Shown piece by piece: positions 45,226 through 57,122 of a stretch of DNA of 64,000 nucleotides. Position numbers and translations under genes: made by a program. Every line of letters starts with the position of its first letter. Position 1 is the stretch's first letter. A model generated the notes under the pieces. That model did no database searches, was not told where the DNA came from, and worked only from the letters and a program-made list of their open reading frames with translations. The DNA lies in assembly GCA_032629725.1 (NCBI GenBank), contig JAFEVB010000007.1:1612001-1676000 (forward strand), given 5' to 3'. This DNA is from Gremmenia infestans. Taxonomy: Eukaryota; Ascomycota; Leotiomycetes; Helotiales; Hamatocanthoscyphaceae.

Positions 45226-47155
45226 ATGGTCAACTACTCAAGGGTCAGCGTTGGGGAGCTCAAGGCAGAATGCCGAAAGAAGCGTCTAAACCAATTTCTC
45301 CCCGCGGAGGAATTGAGAGATGCATTGAAGAAGCATGACGATGCCTACTCAACTCCATCCAGAGCACTGGGTCGTATCACGATGAACATTTCCGACGGAA
45401 CAGACTACAACAACTACCTCTGTTACCAACTCGAAGACGAAGCCCGAGCACGTGGTATAAGCATCGACTACCAAGACAATGACAGCGGAATGAAGCAGAA
45501 GATATGCTTCTGGCATACATTGGGAAACTTGTATGCTACGATGAGGATTTGCTGCTTCGCAAGTCAACAGCACTCACCAGTCAAAATGACAATGACGGGG
45601 CCAAGAGAAAAGCAAAGGATGAGGAGCTCACTGCATTTAGCCTTCTTACGAATAGTATTAAGATCAGAGCGACCGTAGAATATTATGAGATTATTCAATA
45701 TTTCGAAGGTGATATCAGCAGGGCAAGGCTTCTTGAAGAAGGAGCACAAAGAAGAAAGGTCAGTCAATCCAAAAACCAACCTTATTCCTTCATGGCGTGT
45801 CAAGGGAATTTCTGAGTATACTATTTTCCATCCATTTCTATTCCGAGTCTACCTCACAATTCCCGAATAAGGCTGACTTATCGCATATCCATAGAAGACA
45901 GAACTTTTGCTCGCCAAAGAGTCCGAACAGCGCCAAGAACGAGAAAGAGCGTTGCAGAAATCACGTCTGGCTTTCAAGACTTATGTCTTTTTGGACCTCA
46001 AGGGCTTGCACATGAGTGGGGATGTACTTGGGGCTATCAAGAGTCTACTTCCGATAACCAATTCGACCAGTAAACTATTGGATGGCACTGGTTATTTTAT
46101 ATTCTTTGCGGACAGCACCAAAGGGAAGCATAAAGCGGAAAATTGTTTCAACTGGCTTGCCAAGATGTCATTTGAGAAATTGGGAGTGCAGCTTCACCCC
46201 CCAACTTTTCATCCCTGATGGCGCTTCCTCCGTGAAGGATCCCAAAACAGCAGGTGTTCAGGGAGAGGATACTCCAGGGGGAAATGCACCGGCAACAAAA
46301 CGTAGGGGAGAAACCTTCGTGGAGCCGCAAACGAAGAAGGCGAAAGCTTTTCAGAAAGCTCCAGGCTTGGGAAAGGCACCAGAGGCGGCGAAGCAGACAC
46401 CAGTGGTCACAACTGCTGTAAGTACTGTACGCTGCTCGCAAGACTTGAAAATGGGCGATCTGACAAAAGCTTAGAGGGCTCCCACTCGAGAGACTGTCTC
46501 TTCTATCCCGATCCCTGCATCCGAAGCACCGCAATTGAAAAGCAGCAAGACTGCAATCACACCTGTAACTTCGAACATCAGTCAGCCCCCGGTCACTATT
46601 CCGGGTAGCGATACCACAAGATCCCAGCTCCCTCAAGCAGTCAATCCTCCCGCCGTAACTTCAGTGTCCAATAACATTGAGACTGGCTTACAGAAGCGCG
46701 AGAACTACAAAGGCAAGCTCCGTTACCGTGGCCCAGAGTATGAGGATGACGCAGAAACCCACCAAGTTCAACAAGATGTCTTTGATACGCCGTATGTAAC
46801 TATCAAACGCGTACACAAGGCACCGCACAGGTACGCGGGAACAATTATTACAGCCTCAGCGGAAACACTTCGGCACATGCACATGTATCTTCCCCAAGAA
46901 AATCTGCGACGACTCGTAGCTGATCAGAGCGGCCTCATCTACGTGTCCTTCTTCGATACCCCCGCCGGAGAGAAGAGCGCAGAAGATTTCTTCAAAAATG
47001 GAGACGAGACTTTCAACTCTCCGAGGTGGGTGCAGTATAAGGGACGCCAAGAATTGACCTATAATAAGTTTTGGAAGAAATCTCAAATCGCTTTCGAATA
47101 CCAGCACTTTCCGACGACCCGATACCGCCAAAATATTTCCACGTCTGGAGACTGA
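45226..47155 (+). pseudogene. SAP-motif protein with RRM-like segment, frame breaks
   Basis: Pieces in order: VSVGELKAECRKKRLNQFL (SAP) from 45226; ARGISIDYQDND then, in a shifted frame, EDMLLAYIGKLVCYDEDLLL; intron 45759-45894 joins to TELLLAKESEQRQERERALQ; then RLAFKTYVFLDLKGL and GTGYFIFFADSTKGKH, matching the RRM-like part of the 39706 gene; a second shift at the C6 run near 46196-46201 leads to IPDGASSVKDPKTAG; intron from GTAAGT after TPVVTTA joins RAPTRETVSS; the last exon ends at 47155 with KRVHKAPHRYAGTIITASAE and LIYVSFFDTPAGEKSAEDFF. The first shift could be a 44-nt intron (45456-45499), but that would remove residues conserved in the sister gene. Either a young pseudogene or sequence errors in an otherwise intact gene. 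Confidence 0.6.
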
Positions 47156-48231
47156 TTGGTATGATCTACCAATCTAATGTCTGAGCTTCAGGTCTTCCTC
47201 GAAGATTTGCAACGTAATAACCAGCCACTCGTATGAGGTATCTTTTTTTCCGCGAGTCTACAACGCCAAAGTCTGCCGAAATCTGAAGTCTGCGTCTGAA
47301 GTACTCGTCGAACAGGATATGTCTTTCGTTCGCAACCGCTGAGCGTCTTACTCCTTAGCAACGAGCGACTCGAATGAAGCGCCACAGTTCTGTATACCTA
47401 GACATTTAATATCTCATGTCTCTTCCGACCAGTCGTTTTATCACCACCAGAGGTTCCTCTGGGACATTTTGGGCTGCGTACACTGAGGACCATGATGTCC
47501 ACTCTGACGAGTCATCTTTCACCACCGGACGAGTTCTGAAGCACCCTTTGGACATCGTCTCTTTCTTTCTCTTTCTCTTTCTCTTCTCGAGATACATTGT
47601 ACACGCTCTCTAGTTGTCTTGTTTTCTTTCCCCTCACCAGGATGGATACGACACTGGATGGATATGATGTCTTCCCTTTCCAATTGTTTCGAAGAACCAC
47701 TTGCTCGTGAAGGGGATGTCTCGCACACATCAGGCCTCTCACACACATACCAGAAAACCCTCTTTCCCCCCTGTTTCCACCACCTATCAACCAGAATTCG
47801 CGAAACCTTCTAGTTTTGGAATTGACCACTGGTTGGATAACTCTTAGTTTAATTTTCACTGCTCTAACGATAATAAATGTATAACACAATGTGCTGACTG
47901 AATCTCCACGTGAGCGACCCCGAACGACAGAAACTCGTGAAAGTGCGAGCTTAAAGACGTATGGTATGGTATGAGTAATAAGCAATATAATGTAAAATTG
48001 CCACTCTCGTTGACGTGATCATTAAGTTCGCTACGAACACGTCAGCCGCTGGGCTGAGCATTGTAAACTTTAAATTCCAGTCTCGGTCAATCAAGAATCG
48101 GTACATAGCATAGCTATACCTTATACAGATCAAAAATATCTAACCCACGGTGGAGGCATGATCCTCAACACAAGTATTATCGATTGATGCACTACATCTG
48201 CATGGGAAAGAATATGTCTTTTTTTTTCACC
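47156..48231. other. Intergenic, convergent 3' ends
   Basis: No gene is supported. It contains the pyrimidine microsatellite listed separately. Confidence 0.5.
47560..47587. repeat. (tttctc)n pyrimidine microsatellite
   Basis: About four tandem ctttct units in non-coding DNA. Confidence 0.75.
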
Positions 48232-50379
48232 CTAAAATCTATTGATAGACTCAGGCCGTACATGCTCCGTCTCCCAAGACAAGAAATCCCCCAAGTCGTG
48301 ACCGAGGTTAAAGCCCATAGGAATCGGCGTCTCGTCGCCCGTGCTAATATCATGAGGATCGAAATCCACCATCGGACTTATAGGGAAGCTTTCACGCCCT
48401 TTCTGCGGCGACTTTACTGCGTCTTCGATGATCTCCGAGACGCTCGTGTCCGTGTCTAGCTCGAAGACATTCAATACATCTTCGAAATCTGCACTTCCGC
48501 TTCCGCTTCCGATATTTGGACTTCGATCTAGATCTCCATCGCGGGCCTCTAGTTTCACGAGCATTTTCTCATCAGAATCTGCACTCCAGACACTTTGCTT
48601 TTTTGCGCCCTTGACGACGCGTATCCGCACAGGGGCATCTTGCGCTAGTCGGCCGATTCCATCGAAGCCAAAGCTCTGCCACCAGTTCATGATATCGTCT
48701 AGCTCGGCCTCGTCGGCTTCCCACTCATCATCGGCATCATCGACCGCGCTCGCATCGTTCATTGTGCCCTGGATAGCCATCTGGAACGCTGTCCAATCCA
48801 GCGGCTCGTCTTCGGGTTCCGGAGATGACGGGTCTTGTGAGTATTTGAGGATCCGCTCGACGCAGATGAGACCGTGGCGAAAGTTGGGGGAAGTGAGAGT
48901 GAAGGGCGTAGAGGGTAAGAAGATGTGGTCTTGATTTTGAACTGGTTGTAGGCGCACTTCGGGGGGTTTGGGGGTGGTGAGAAGAGCTCGAGTGGGTGAT
49001 AGGGTGAGGGGAGATACTTCTGGTATGCTGGGTAAGAGAGCGGGTACACACGAGTCTGAATGACTTCTCGTTGGGTGTGGTGGAGAGGGGAAGGTCAGAT
49101 CGTTGATAACCATGGAGCTGTTTGAGCCAGATGTATATTCCGCGGTCCCAGTCTTCATATGGAGATCTCGCAAAGCATTTGGCGTAGCAGGAGGTGGAAG
49201 AACAGGACTGGGAAGTGGGGGCGAATGCACTCTCGCTGCATCGATGCGGGAGGAGAGACTCTCGAGATAAAATGGCTCCGTTGGAGTACTATCATCCGTG
49301 CTTGTAGTTCGAGCAGATTCAGCGGAGATCTTGCGATCATTTTCAATCCCCCTTTCTTCCTTCATTCGCTGTATTCTACCTGGTGTCAACATCTCGTCCA
49401 CCTCGATTCGAAACATCTTCCCGCTGAAAACGTCGACCACATTTGTGGTGACGCCCGTCAATGTCCATCGCGGTGGTGCATTCGCAGATTGAATAGGTAC
49501 AGTCCTCAATGTTCTGCCTAGTATATTCCGCCTCTTGGCAGTCTTCTTTCGCTTCGCTTTGGCTATTGAAACGGATCGTGAGAGGGGACCTTTGGCCAAC
49601 GGCATAATCGGGAGGTGGGGGTTATTCATCAGGCTCGTACGGGGTATTGTAACAGGAAGGTTCGCTGGGGAAGATAACCACCATCCCTGAGTTGCGGCTT
49701 TGGCGTCTTCCAGAGCATTGCCGACGGCCTGGAAGGCGGCATCTGTTTCCCGAATCAACTGATCAACGCCGCCCGAGAAATCTTCCATATCTGATAAATC
49801 CAAGCTCTTGACACTTTGCGTTGGTGTGGTGTCTTCATCTACCGGGTCTATTGACAAGGCTTCAATTAGGTCAAATGTAGACACTCTCGTCTTTGCACTT
49901 GGCGAGGTCTTGGTGTTCGTATTAGATAAAGTCGACGCTGGTGACAACAACAAAGGCTCCGAAAATATAAGTCGCCATGTTTCCGCATCGCCACGACTCT
50001 TGGGTGAAGACAATGGCGGTAGATAAAGAATCTCGGGCGATCGTGGCGTGGGTTCCGGACTTGACAAAGAACACTCGATTGGACACGGATCTGGTTTGCA
50101 GTCGCAACTGCATAAAGAACTTGAAGATGAATACGCACTTGAGGCCGTCGGTGGTAAAGGTTGACTTCGCGTTCCAGCGCTACTGCTTGTTCGTCGCAGT
50201 GTAGCAATTTCCGTAGGCGGGCTTTGCGATAAACATGACAATCTCCTAGGGTTATTTGTCGACAAATTCCCGTCTGTGAGACCTCCACCTTCTACAATGT
50301 CGCCAGAAGTCTCGAAACTGTCTTTTCTTCTATGAGCAATGAATTGTTTGAACCGCGAACTAGTCTTCTGAAGCAACAT
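48232..50379 (-). CDS. Conserved Ser/Pro-rich protein of unknown function
   Basis: Single exon, 715 residues from MLLQKTSSRFKQF. The first 330 residues are Ser/Pro/Thr-rich with DLIEALSID and FSGGVDQLIRETDAAFQAVG as ordered islands. A basic region KAKRKKTAKRRNILGRTLR is followed by PPRWTLTGVTTNVVDVFSG and FRIEVDEMLTPGRIQRMKEE. The C-terminal third has EWEADEAELDDIMNWWQSFG and FDGIGRLAQDAPVRIRVVKG, an acidic globular-looking part. I recognise no named domain; the ordered patches suggest a fungus-specific conserved protein. The upstream in-frame extension starts with a non-ATG codon and was rejected. Confidence 0.75.
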   Translation of the reverse strand: MLLQKTSSRFKQFIAHRRKDSFETSGDIVEGGGLTDGNLSTNNPRRLSCLSQSPPTEIATLRRTSSSAGTRSQPLPPTASSAYSSSSSLCSCDCKPDPCPIECSLSSPEPTPRSPEILYLPPLSSPKSRGDAETWRLIFSEPLLLSPASTLSNTNTKTSPSAKTRVSTFDLIEALSIDPVDEDTTPTQSVKSLDLSDMEDFSGGVDQLIRETDAAFQAVGNALEDAKAATQGWWLSSPANLPVTIPRTSLMNNPHLPIMPLAKGPLSRSVSIAKAKRKKTAKRRNILGRTLRTVPIQSANAPPRWTLTGVTTNVVDVFSGKMFRIEVDEMLTPGRIQRMKEERGIENDRKISAESARTTSTDDSTPTEPFYLESLSSRIDAARVHSPPLPSPVLPPPATPNALRDLHMKTGTAEYTSGSNSSMVINDLTFPSPPHPTRSHSDSCVPALLPSIPEVSPLTLSPTRALLTTPKPPEVRLQPVQNQDHIFLPSTPFTLTSPNFRHGLICVERILKYSQDPSSPEPEDEPLDWTAFQMAIQGTMNDASAVDDADDEWEADEAELDDIMNWWQSFGFDGIGRLAQDAPVRIRVVKGAKKQSVWSADSDEKMLVKLEARDGDLDRSPNIGSGSGSADFEDVLNVFELDTDTSVSEIIEDAVKSPQKGRESFPISPMVDFDPHDISTGDETPIPMGFNLGHDLGDFLSWETEHVRPESINRF

Positions 50380-50959
50380 AGCGGCGGCGGCGCATTGCAG
50401 TAGGTAATATAATGAGGAGCGCGGCAATGACAAAAACACCAGAGAATGAGAATTCTGGTAGGGAATCTATCTGGGGGTAACAGGGAGCACTTAGACAATG
50501 CCACTGAATGATCTTGGTATGACTTGACAGAGAAAGGATCTTGCAGGAGGTGGCTGAAGAAGCGTTAGAAAAGAAAATGCGAGGCTCCTCACATTGATCG
50601 GATCCACATTGCTTAATCGGGGGATACTTGCCAGTAAATTCTGGAAGAGCAGGTACAAAATGGCCACCAAATGGGCTTAGGGACTCGTACAGTTGAGGTT
50701 CGCATTTTTGATAGACGTGACAGTGGTTGGTCACTTGCAACACTTCGTAGGACGTCCACAACGGATAAACTTACGAAAGACAACCGTGGAAGTCGAATTT
50801 CAAGGACATTCCATAAGGTCCATAGGATTGGCCATCAAAAGAAGGCTGAAAGAGTATCTCAGCCCACAGCAGGTGCAATACATGCATTTGGCGTTCGTTG
50901 CGAGACTATTACTGCAGCAAGATCAAGTCATAGTGTACCTGCATGTGACCCGTCACCTA
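50380..50959. other. Upstream region of the Ser/Pro-rich gene
   Basis: A minus-strand frame of 133 codons (50360-50761) crosses into the next gene and ends in a membrane-like stretch (FSGVFVIAALLIILPTAM), but no start or splice join supports it. Treated as non-coding. Confidence 0.4.
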
Positions 50960-52550
50960 TTCTAAAAATGAATACTCGTAAAGAATTGGCTGAACAAGCC
51001 GATAAATTGTCGAACACAGGGTCTCTGCAGCAAGCGGCGCGTTCCACCTATCGCTTCTTTCTTTGTACTCCTTGGAGGCTATACACAGAGACGGACCGAC
51101 GCAGTATGATGCTCGTGATGTGCGAGATGAAGAATGAGATTGTTCCCAGCGGGTAGGTGCAGGTACCTGCTGAAAAATCTTTTGATGTCGCAAGAAGGAG
51201 AAGTTTGAGAGCTACCCCGATTCTTGGGATCATGGATTGCTTCAGATAGAGTAGGGACCCATTTATCCTGTTCCCAGACCGTAGACCATGGTTCGTATTC
51301 AAGTGCATCTGTAAAGAAGAAACGCTCCTCGCGGGGGATGCAGGAAAAAGCTCTGTCTTGATTCGAAAGGTTTCATTATCGCGTCCGTCGGGGGGCACCA
51401 TGCCGCTCCGAGCTGCATGGAGGGAAAATGCTTCAGCATAGATCTGGACGTCAGATTATGTTGTCATTTCCTAATAGTACATCATATGGTCATTTCTAAG
51501 ACGGTGCCACGGTGCTGAGATGTTGAAACCCCAAAGGATTTTCGGAAGACTGATTTTGAAAATTGAGATCACATGATCGACGTGTCTGTCTCTGTAAGCC
51601 ATAATCTGCGTCATAAACTATGTCCCTGGCACGATTATCATCATCTTTCATATAAAGCTTTCCCCGGAAATCGAAGAGTTACGATGAGATAGTATCAGAT
51701 ACAAGCACCGGTTGTGCCACGTGATCATCTGCGACTGAACACAGAATGATATGGGGTGAGATGGGTTAGAACTTACAGTCGGGCACGATGCCACGGGACG
51801 GCTGTTGGGTTTCAGACTAACGCCAAGTGCAGAGTCTAGCCATTCTTTGGGAACACCAACACACTTTCCTTCTTTCAAGACCTCGTGGCATCCTCCGAAG
51901 ACGATTTGAGGTTGGAACAAAGCGTCATGTGCAACGAAAGACTATAATCGTGTTTCAACCAGATATAAATACAGTAATGGCTGAGCCATATAATATGTAC
52001 GGCTTTGTGCAGGGTAACCTCGCAGATGCATATCTTTTGAGGCAAAACGAATGAATCTGTCATAGCCGGGGGATCAAATTGTTTCCAAATCCCACAACCT
52101 CTCAATTCGCTATAGAATGAACGCCGACTCATCCGGAGGTAGACACTTTCAGTTATACGACCCGGAATGACCAAAACATGGTGAAAGGGAAACCCAACCC
52201 AGAGATTCGCATCGAACTCCAACAAAAGTGTTTCAAGCCGAACTCTGTGACTGATGTGCATCTAATATCTCGCGCTCGGCTTATCCCGGAATTGACTGTT
52301 CCTTCTTTTGTTCTCTCTGAGCGTAAATTGCTGGTATCATAGTTGGAGTTGTCGCTGTTTTCAGGAAGGACGATGCTGCATGAGTGGGTGTGTGGTGGTA
52401 TTCCTTCTCTTTCTCGTCTCGATATTGTGGTATGGATGTGCTCTTTGGGGGGCCCTTTAGGTTGCATATTATCGAGGACCAGAATCCTCTCCTCTCGGTG
52501 TTTTCGTATGCTCGCTCATTATGGAAGGCGTCAAGACCTTTCATGTTTGT
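50960..52550 (-). other. Unresolved minus-strand coding-like region
   Basis: Several separate stretches look protein-coding, but I could not join them. 51217-51360 reads PREERFFFTDALEYEPWST and WEQDKWVPTLSEAIHDP. 51777-51917 reads FQPQIVFGGCHEVLKEGK and ends at a GTAAGT donor. 52030-52261 reads LLLEFDANLWVGFPFHHVLV. 52300-52467 reads as a Ser/Arg-rich segment. They could be exons of one gene of about 1.4 kb or the remains of one. No family recognised. Confidence 0.3.
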
Positions 52551-53237
52551 GTAACACGGCGTATGTCTTGCAATATAGATGGTGCTGCCTTGTTGAGGCG
52601 AAAGTGACGGGAAGTGACTTTGGACTTAGTGAAAACGAAGCTCTTCAAAGACTGATGCCCGCTACAGGTGATGATAGAATTAGAGCGTAGTGGATTCACT
52701 GGAGATGTTTGAAATCCGTGGTATAGTGTGATAAATATAGAGCCAGAGATTTAGAGCTGTGTAGAAATCGGTAGGAGGGAAAATACTGAGTTTCTGGCAT
52801 CGAATCTGGCTCGCCGCAGATCATATATGGATATCTGGATTATCTGATCGACATGAGCCTCATGATACCACTGTATTGGCTAGGCCCTGTAATAACAAGC
52901 TAGGATATTTCAGCCCTTTCTGGCTGGGACCAAAGAGGACTCGCGAATAGAATCAAACATTTGACGGCTGCTGAAAAATAGCGTCAGTCTATCATAAGCC
53001 CAGCCAAGCCATAAGACCTCGAGGCTGCCACACAACATCCCGCTTTGGCTCTGCGTTGTTCTTCATAAGTCCATTTTGAGCTTTGTAGACTCCAGAAAAA
53101 GACCAACACTACTAAGGTACTAAGACAGGATCTAGTGATACTTCAAGGTATTCGGTATTTTAAGATTGAATCTTATGTTTGATTCCTGGAGCCGCTTCCA
53201 GATCCCGAGACCATGAAGCGACACGGGAAGATGTGTC
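52551..53237. other. Intergenic
   Basis: No supported feature. Confidence 0.45.
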
Positions 53238-53588
53238 TCAGCCTCTCAGATATTGTGGAAGACCTGGACAAAATATCCTCTTGGCATTGGCAAAGCAGAC
53301 CCTCTCAGCCTCCCGGTACTCGTGAAGGCAATTGAATCGTTCGTGAATAATAGCATGAACAGCATCAGAAACCGAGAACCTACGCCCATCTGCTGTTGCG
53401 ATCTCTGCATCAATGCGCCGACCGCAGTTCACCGCCACGACTAGGCCCATGTTAGGAGGAAGGCTGAAAGGCATGGCGCAAAGTGGACGGCATGACAGGC
53501 TTGACCAAAGTAGCAATAATGCGGAATCGATGCAGCCACTTGCTGCTTGACGCGACAGAATCAGTCGTTTTGAGATGTGCCGAGTCAT
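53238..53588 (-). CDS. Doubtful small ORF or exon
   Basis: 116 codons open; the second half (MGLVVAVNCGRRIDAEIATA, SVSDAVHAIIHERFNCLHEY) reads like a real protein, the first half less so. An ATG exists before MGLVVAV. No neighbouring exon or known domain was found. It may be an exon, a relic or chance. Confidence 0.25.
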   Translation of the reverse strand: MTRHISKRLILSRQAASGCIDSALLLLWSSLSCRPLCAMPFSLPPNMGLVVAVNCGRRIDAEIATADGRRFSVSDAVHAIIHERFNCLHEYREAERVCFANAKRIFCPGLPQYLRG

Positions 53589-55084
53589 GAGAATTGATGA
53601 AGCAGTCCGCAGTCGTGATAGTCAGTCAGGCTTTGCAATATTTGGGTGTGTATGGTATGCTACTAACATTGTACTGGGTGTGCGTTTATCTCTACGCGTC
53701 TGAATATGGAATTATTATGGGGAGCTAGCCATAACAGACCTATCGTAAAATCGGCGCATTTATTAGAAACACTGCTAAGCACTAAGTCTTAATTGTTTGT
53801 TATACCTTACTGTATTTGAATATCTGAAACATTAATAAATGCATTTCATTCTTCGGGTTGTGACAGAATTGTTATAGCAGAATACGCTGGAGCTTTATTG
53901 AAACCAATATCTGAGTAGTCCCGTGTTCGATGTAAAAAGAGTTCGAGATTGTTCTGGGCGCTTACGCGCTCAAAAGCCAGAGCTCCGTCCATAGGGTATA
54001 CTTGGATTGTTTATCAAGGAGTTCAGAAGCACGAAATCAGGACTGGACCAAGCAAACTGCTGCCACCAGAGTGAAGCCATGATCCTCCACGTCCAGCTGA
54101 TCCTCTTACATAAGACAGAGACTTACATGGAAACACTATACCATTCATGGACCTGGAATTTTAGAGAGAACTTTATGAAAAGTATTAACAGGAAAATACT
54201 TCGTGGCATTATACTCAAAATCCTATATGAAGTTCAATTGTCAGTTCTTGCTCACTTCGTCTTGTAGTACCAACCACATACTTACGGAAGTATCCCTCAC
54301 AGCTCTGCAAAATCCTACGACATTCGTTGAAAGCATCATGCCACCAGGAGTACTTATGAAAACTCGGGCTGGGCAGATGCGTATCCGTACCGTAGTCCAT
54401 ACTGTATCAAACCCGGTCGGAGATCCCCTCCTCTGTATGGAGTAACAGCCGATGCACATTCCGTGCAGATAATTACTGTACACTACCTCCGTACGCAGTC
54501 GCAGACAAGCCTTCCTTCCCCGCGAAGATGCCGGATGTGCTTCCTTAATAGGCTCTCCGGGCCGTGAAACGAGCATATTTGCTGGCGGAAGTTCGGAATA
54601 GCCACAGCCATAGAGTTTTTTTAAGGTGGCGGGGCGGGGACATATACCTCGGCACATAACGTCACTTCTCGGTTTTACTGTATTTCCAACGTCATGCATG
54701 ACATGTCCTTTATTATGAATTTACGAGTATACGGAGTAGTAAGTAGTGCCTGCAATCTGTATCTGCCATGTATAATGACAATAAATCTTCCGTTCCCTTT
54801 GAGATGCCGAGACCCGTTCCATCGGAGATAGATAAGGTAAGCAACTGCTCTCGGCCTTACTGCCACCCTTTATTGGTAATCCGGTAAGGAAAATGGAGGA
54901 GCTTTATATCGCACCGCGCCCTGTTCCACATATGCCTAGGTACATCCACTATACTATGCTCCACCTCCTTTGTTAGTCTGCGAACTGAAAGTATTAAAAC
55001 TCTTGCTACGCCCTTCAGACATCCGTCCCTACACTTATAACATATAACATATACCCTTAACTGCAAAGAAAATCAATAGTCACA
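53589..55084. other. Intergenic upstream of the MDR reductase
   Basis: The left part is A+T-rich; the right part is the reductase promoter. A minus-strand frame at 54241-54699 has no credible start or domain. Confidence 0.45.
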
Positions 55085-56243
55085 ATGGTTCAAAACAAGG
55101 GCGTCATCTTCAAGCAGGTGCCAAAGGGCTTGCCAGTTCCCGGCCAAGATCTCGTAGTCGAGGCGCGCGAATTCGATCTCGACCAAGCCCCACCAGCTGG
55201 CGGTATCATCACCAAGAACATCTATGCCTCGTTCGATCCATACCAAAGAGGCCGCATGCGCGCACCGGAAATTAAATCCTACAGTCCTCCCTTCACCCTC
55301 GGCCAGCCTATCAACAACAATACCGTTGCAAAGGTCCTCAAATCCGACAACCCGAATTTTAAGGCTGGTGATTTTCTCACTGGATTCATTTCCACAGAGG
55401 AGTACTCAGCACTCTCGAAAGATGCTGCAAACGCGTCTAAAAAGATTGAGAACCCGTACAATCTTGACTTGAAGGTGTTCATTGGAGCTCTTGGCATGCC
55501 CGGTCTGACAGCCTACTCTTCTTTCTACGAGATTGGCAAGCCAGTCAAAGGGGAGACAATCTTCATCTCGGCCGCTTCAGGTGCTGTCGGTCAACTAGTC
55601 GGTCAATTGGCCAAACACGAGGGCTTGAAGGTCATTGGATCTGTTGGATCCGAGGAGAAGCTGGATTACATTGTGAAGGATCTAAAATTTGATGGAGCTT
55701 TCAACTACAAGAAGGAGAAGCCAGCGGATGCTCTGAAGAGGCTTGCACCTAATGGTATTGACATTTACTACGAAAACGTTGGAGGAGAACAACTTGAAGC
55801 AGCTATCAATGCCATGAAAGACTTTGGCCGCATCATTGCTTGCGGTATGATTTCGGAGTATAGCAAATCGGAGACTGAGAGGTATCCCATCACGAACTTG
55901 ATGTCAATCGTCGCCAAGAGGATAACCTTTAGAGGTTTTATCGTTGGGGATCCTAAAAGTAAGTGGCCCATTGCATCATACCGAAAAAGTCCCAAAGTAA
56001 AGCTAATTCCTTGCAGTGGGACCTGCCTACATCAAAGAACGGGATGAAAATGTTGCCAAATGGCTTCACGATGGGAGCTTCAAGGCCAAGGAGAGCGTCA
56101 CAGAGGGTATTGACAATGCGCCGGAGGGATTTGTTGGGATGCTTCAGGGCAAGAATTTCGGCAAGGCGGTCTTGAAGATTGCTGATGTTGAGGTACGTGA
56201 TGCCATGCTTTTAAGGTGAATCGTGCTAATAATATCGAAGTAA
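55085..56243 (+). CDS. NADP-dependent medium-chain (zinc-independent) reductase, alkenal/leukotriene-type
   Basis: Three exons: 55085-55958, 56017-56192 and the stop codon alone at 56241-56243, after a 48-nt intron with a GCTAAT branch site (350 residues). Members reduce the double bond of enals or enones using NADPH, often in detoxification. Evidence: VIFKQVPKGLPVPGQDL opening, YASFDPYQRGRM, then the nucleotide fold ISAASGAVGQLVGQLAK (residues about 160-176), YYENVGGEQLEAAINAM, GRIIACGMISEYS, ITFRGFIVGD and GFVGMLQGKNFGKAVLKI. No structural or catalytic zinc Cys set is present, as expected for this subgroup. Substrate cannot be told. Confidence 0.88.
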
Positions 56244-57122
56244 GTGTAAAAATATAGTCTAATAAGGCTATGGAATAAGAACAAATCCAAGAATACCCAA
56301 TTATTGTCTTTGATCCTGAAGCCTCACGTGCTCCGTTTCGGCATAGAAATCAACCATGTCTTGCCTGATAGTGAAACCAAGTCTTCAAACCCAACATTCT
56401 CACACATGTCTCGCTTTTCAAAGCTTTTCACGTTTCCCAAGTAAATAAAGCCAATATCATTCACCTAGCAAATATTATCATGTGATAGGTAGGCAATAGT
56501 AAGCAACCTTAATTCAACTTCCTTGGCTCAATCGATTCTTACGTCTAAACATTCTCCTTCCATAGTAAATCAATTCGCATCCATTCTAATCCTAAATAAT
56601 CTATAAACCTTCATTCACCCAACAGACCCAATCCGCTCGTTGTAAAAGAAGAATGGCAGTCACTCCCGACCTCCCTCTCGATATATAACTTTTCACTTAA
56701 TTTCCCAATCTACCCGCAGAGACTCGCCTGTAGTCTTATAGCTAGCTAGCACGCACATACTCGCCTAGACTAGGGGTCATTGGGCCATCTCTGATTCAGT
56801 CGTACAACCAGCTCACCTCGTAGGCAAACATTAATTTCGATTATCAATATAAACTAAAGATCTTACGGATGTAAAGCTTAATCTAAAGAGTTTGAATTGT
56901 CAACTCTGTGTTGATAATCCGTCGTAGTCTTTACCCCTGAAACAACTAATCCTGTTATTGCCTAGACCGATTTTGAAACAACAAACCAACAAACCAACAT
57001 CTATCTGCCTGGAGGCTGCAAGATTCTTCAAAGTCGAAGAAATCATTATTTTTCTCATTGTACCGACCTTACCTTACAAAGCTCACCTAAGTTATATACT
57101 CCATCGGCAACTTATTCAGACC
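56244..57122. other. Intergenic
   Basis: About 880 nt, A+T-rich, with no supported gene. Confidence 0.5.

Noticed and set aside
45456..45499. 44-nt intron in the third SAP gene
   Set aside because: Frame and GT-AG borders fit, but it would remove text (ARGISIDYQ) that lines up with the sister gene, so a frameshift was preferred.
49159..49521. 120-codon frame antisense to the Ser/Pro-rich gene
   Set aside because: Complement of a 715-codon frame with coherent protein content.
50360..50761. 133-codon minus-strand frame with a membrane-like end
   Set aside because: Starts at a non-ATG codon, overlaps the next gene in another frame, and no splice join in the right phase was found.
54241..54699. 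152-codon minus-strand frame
   Set aside because: No recognisable domain and no neighbouring exons; lies in promoter-like DNA of the reductase.
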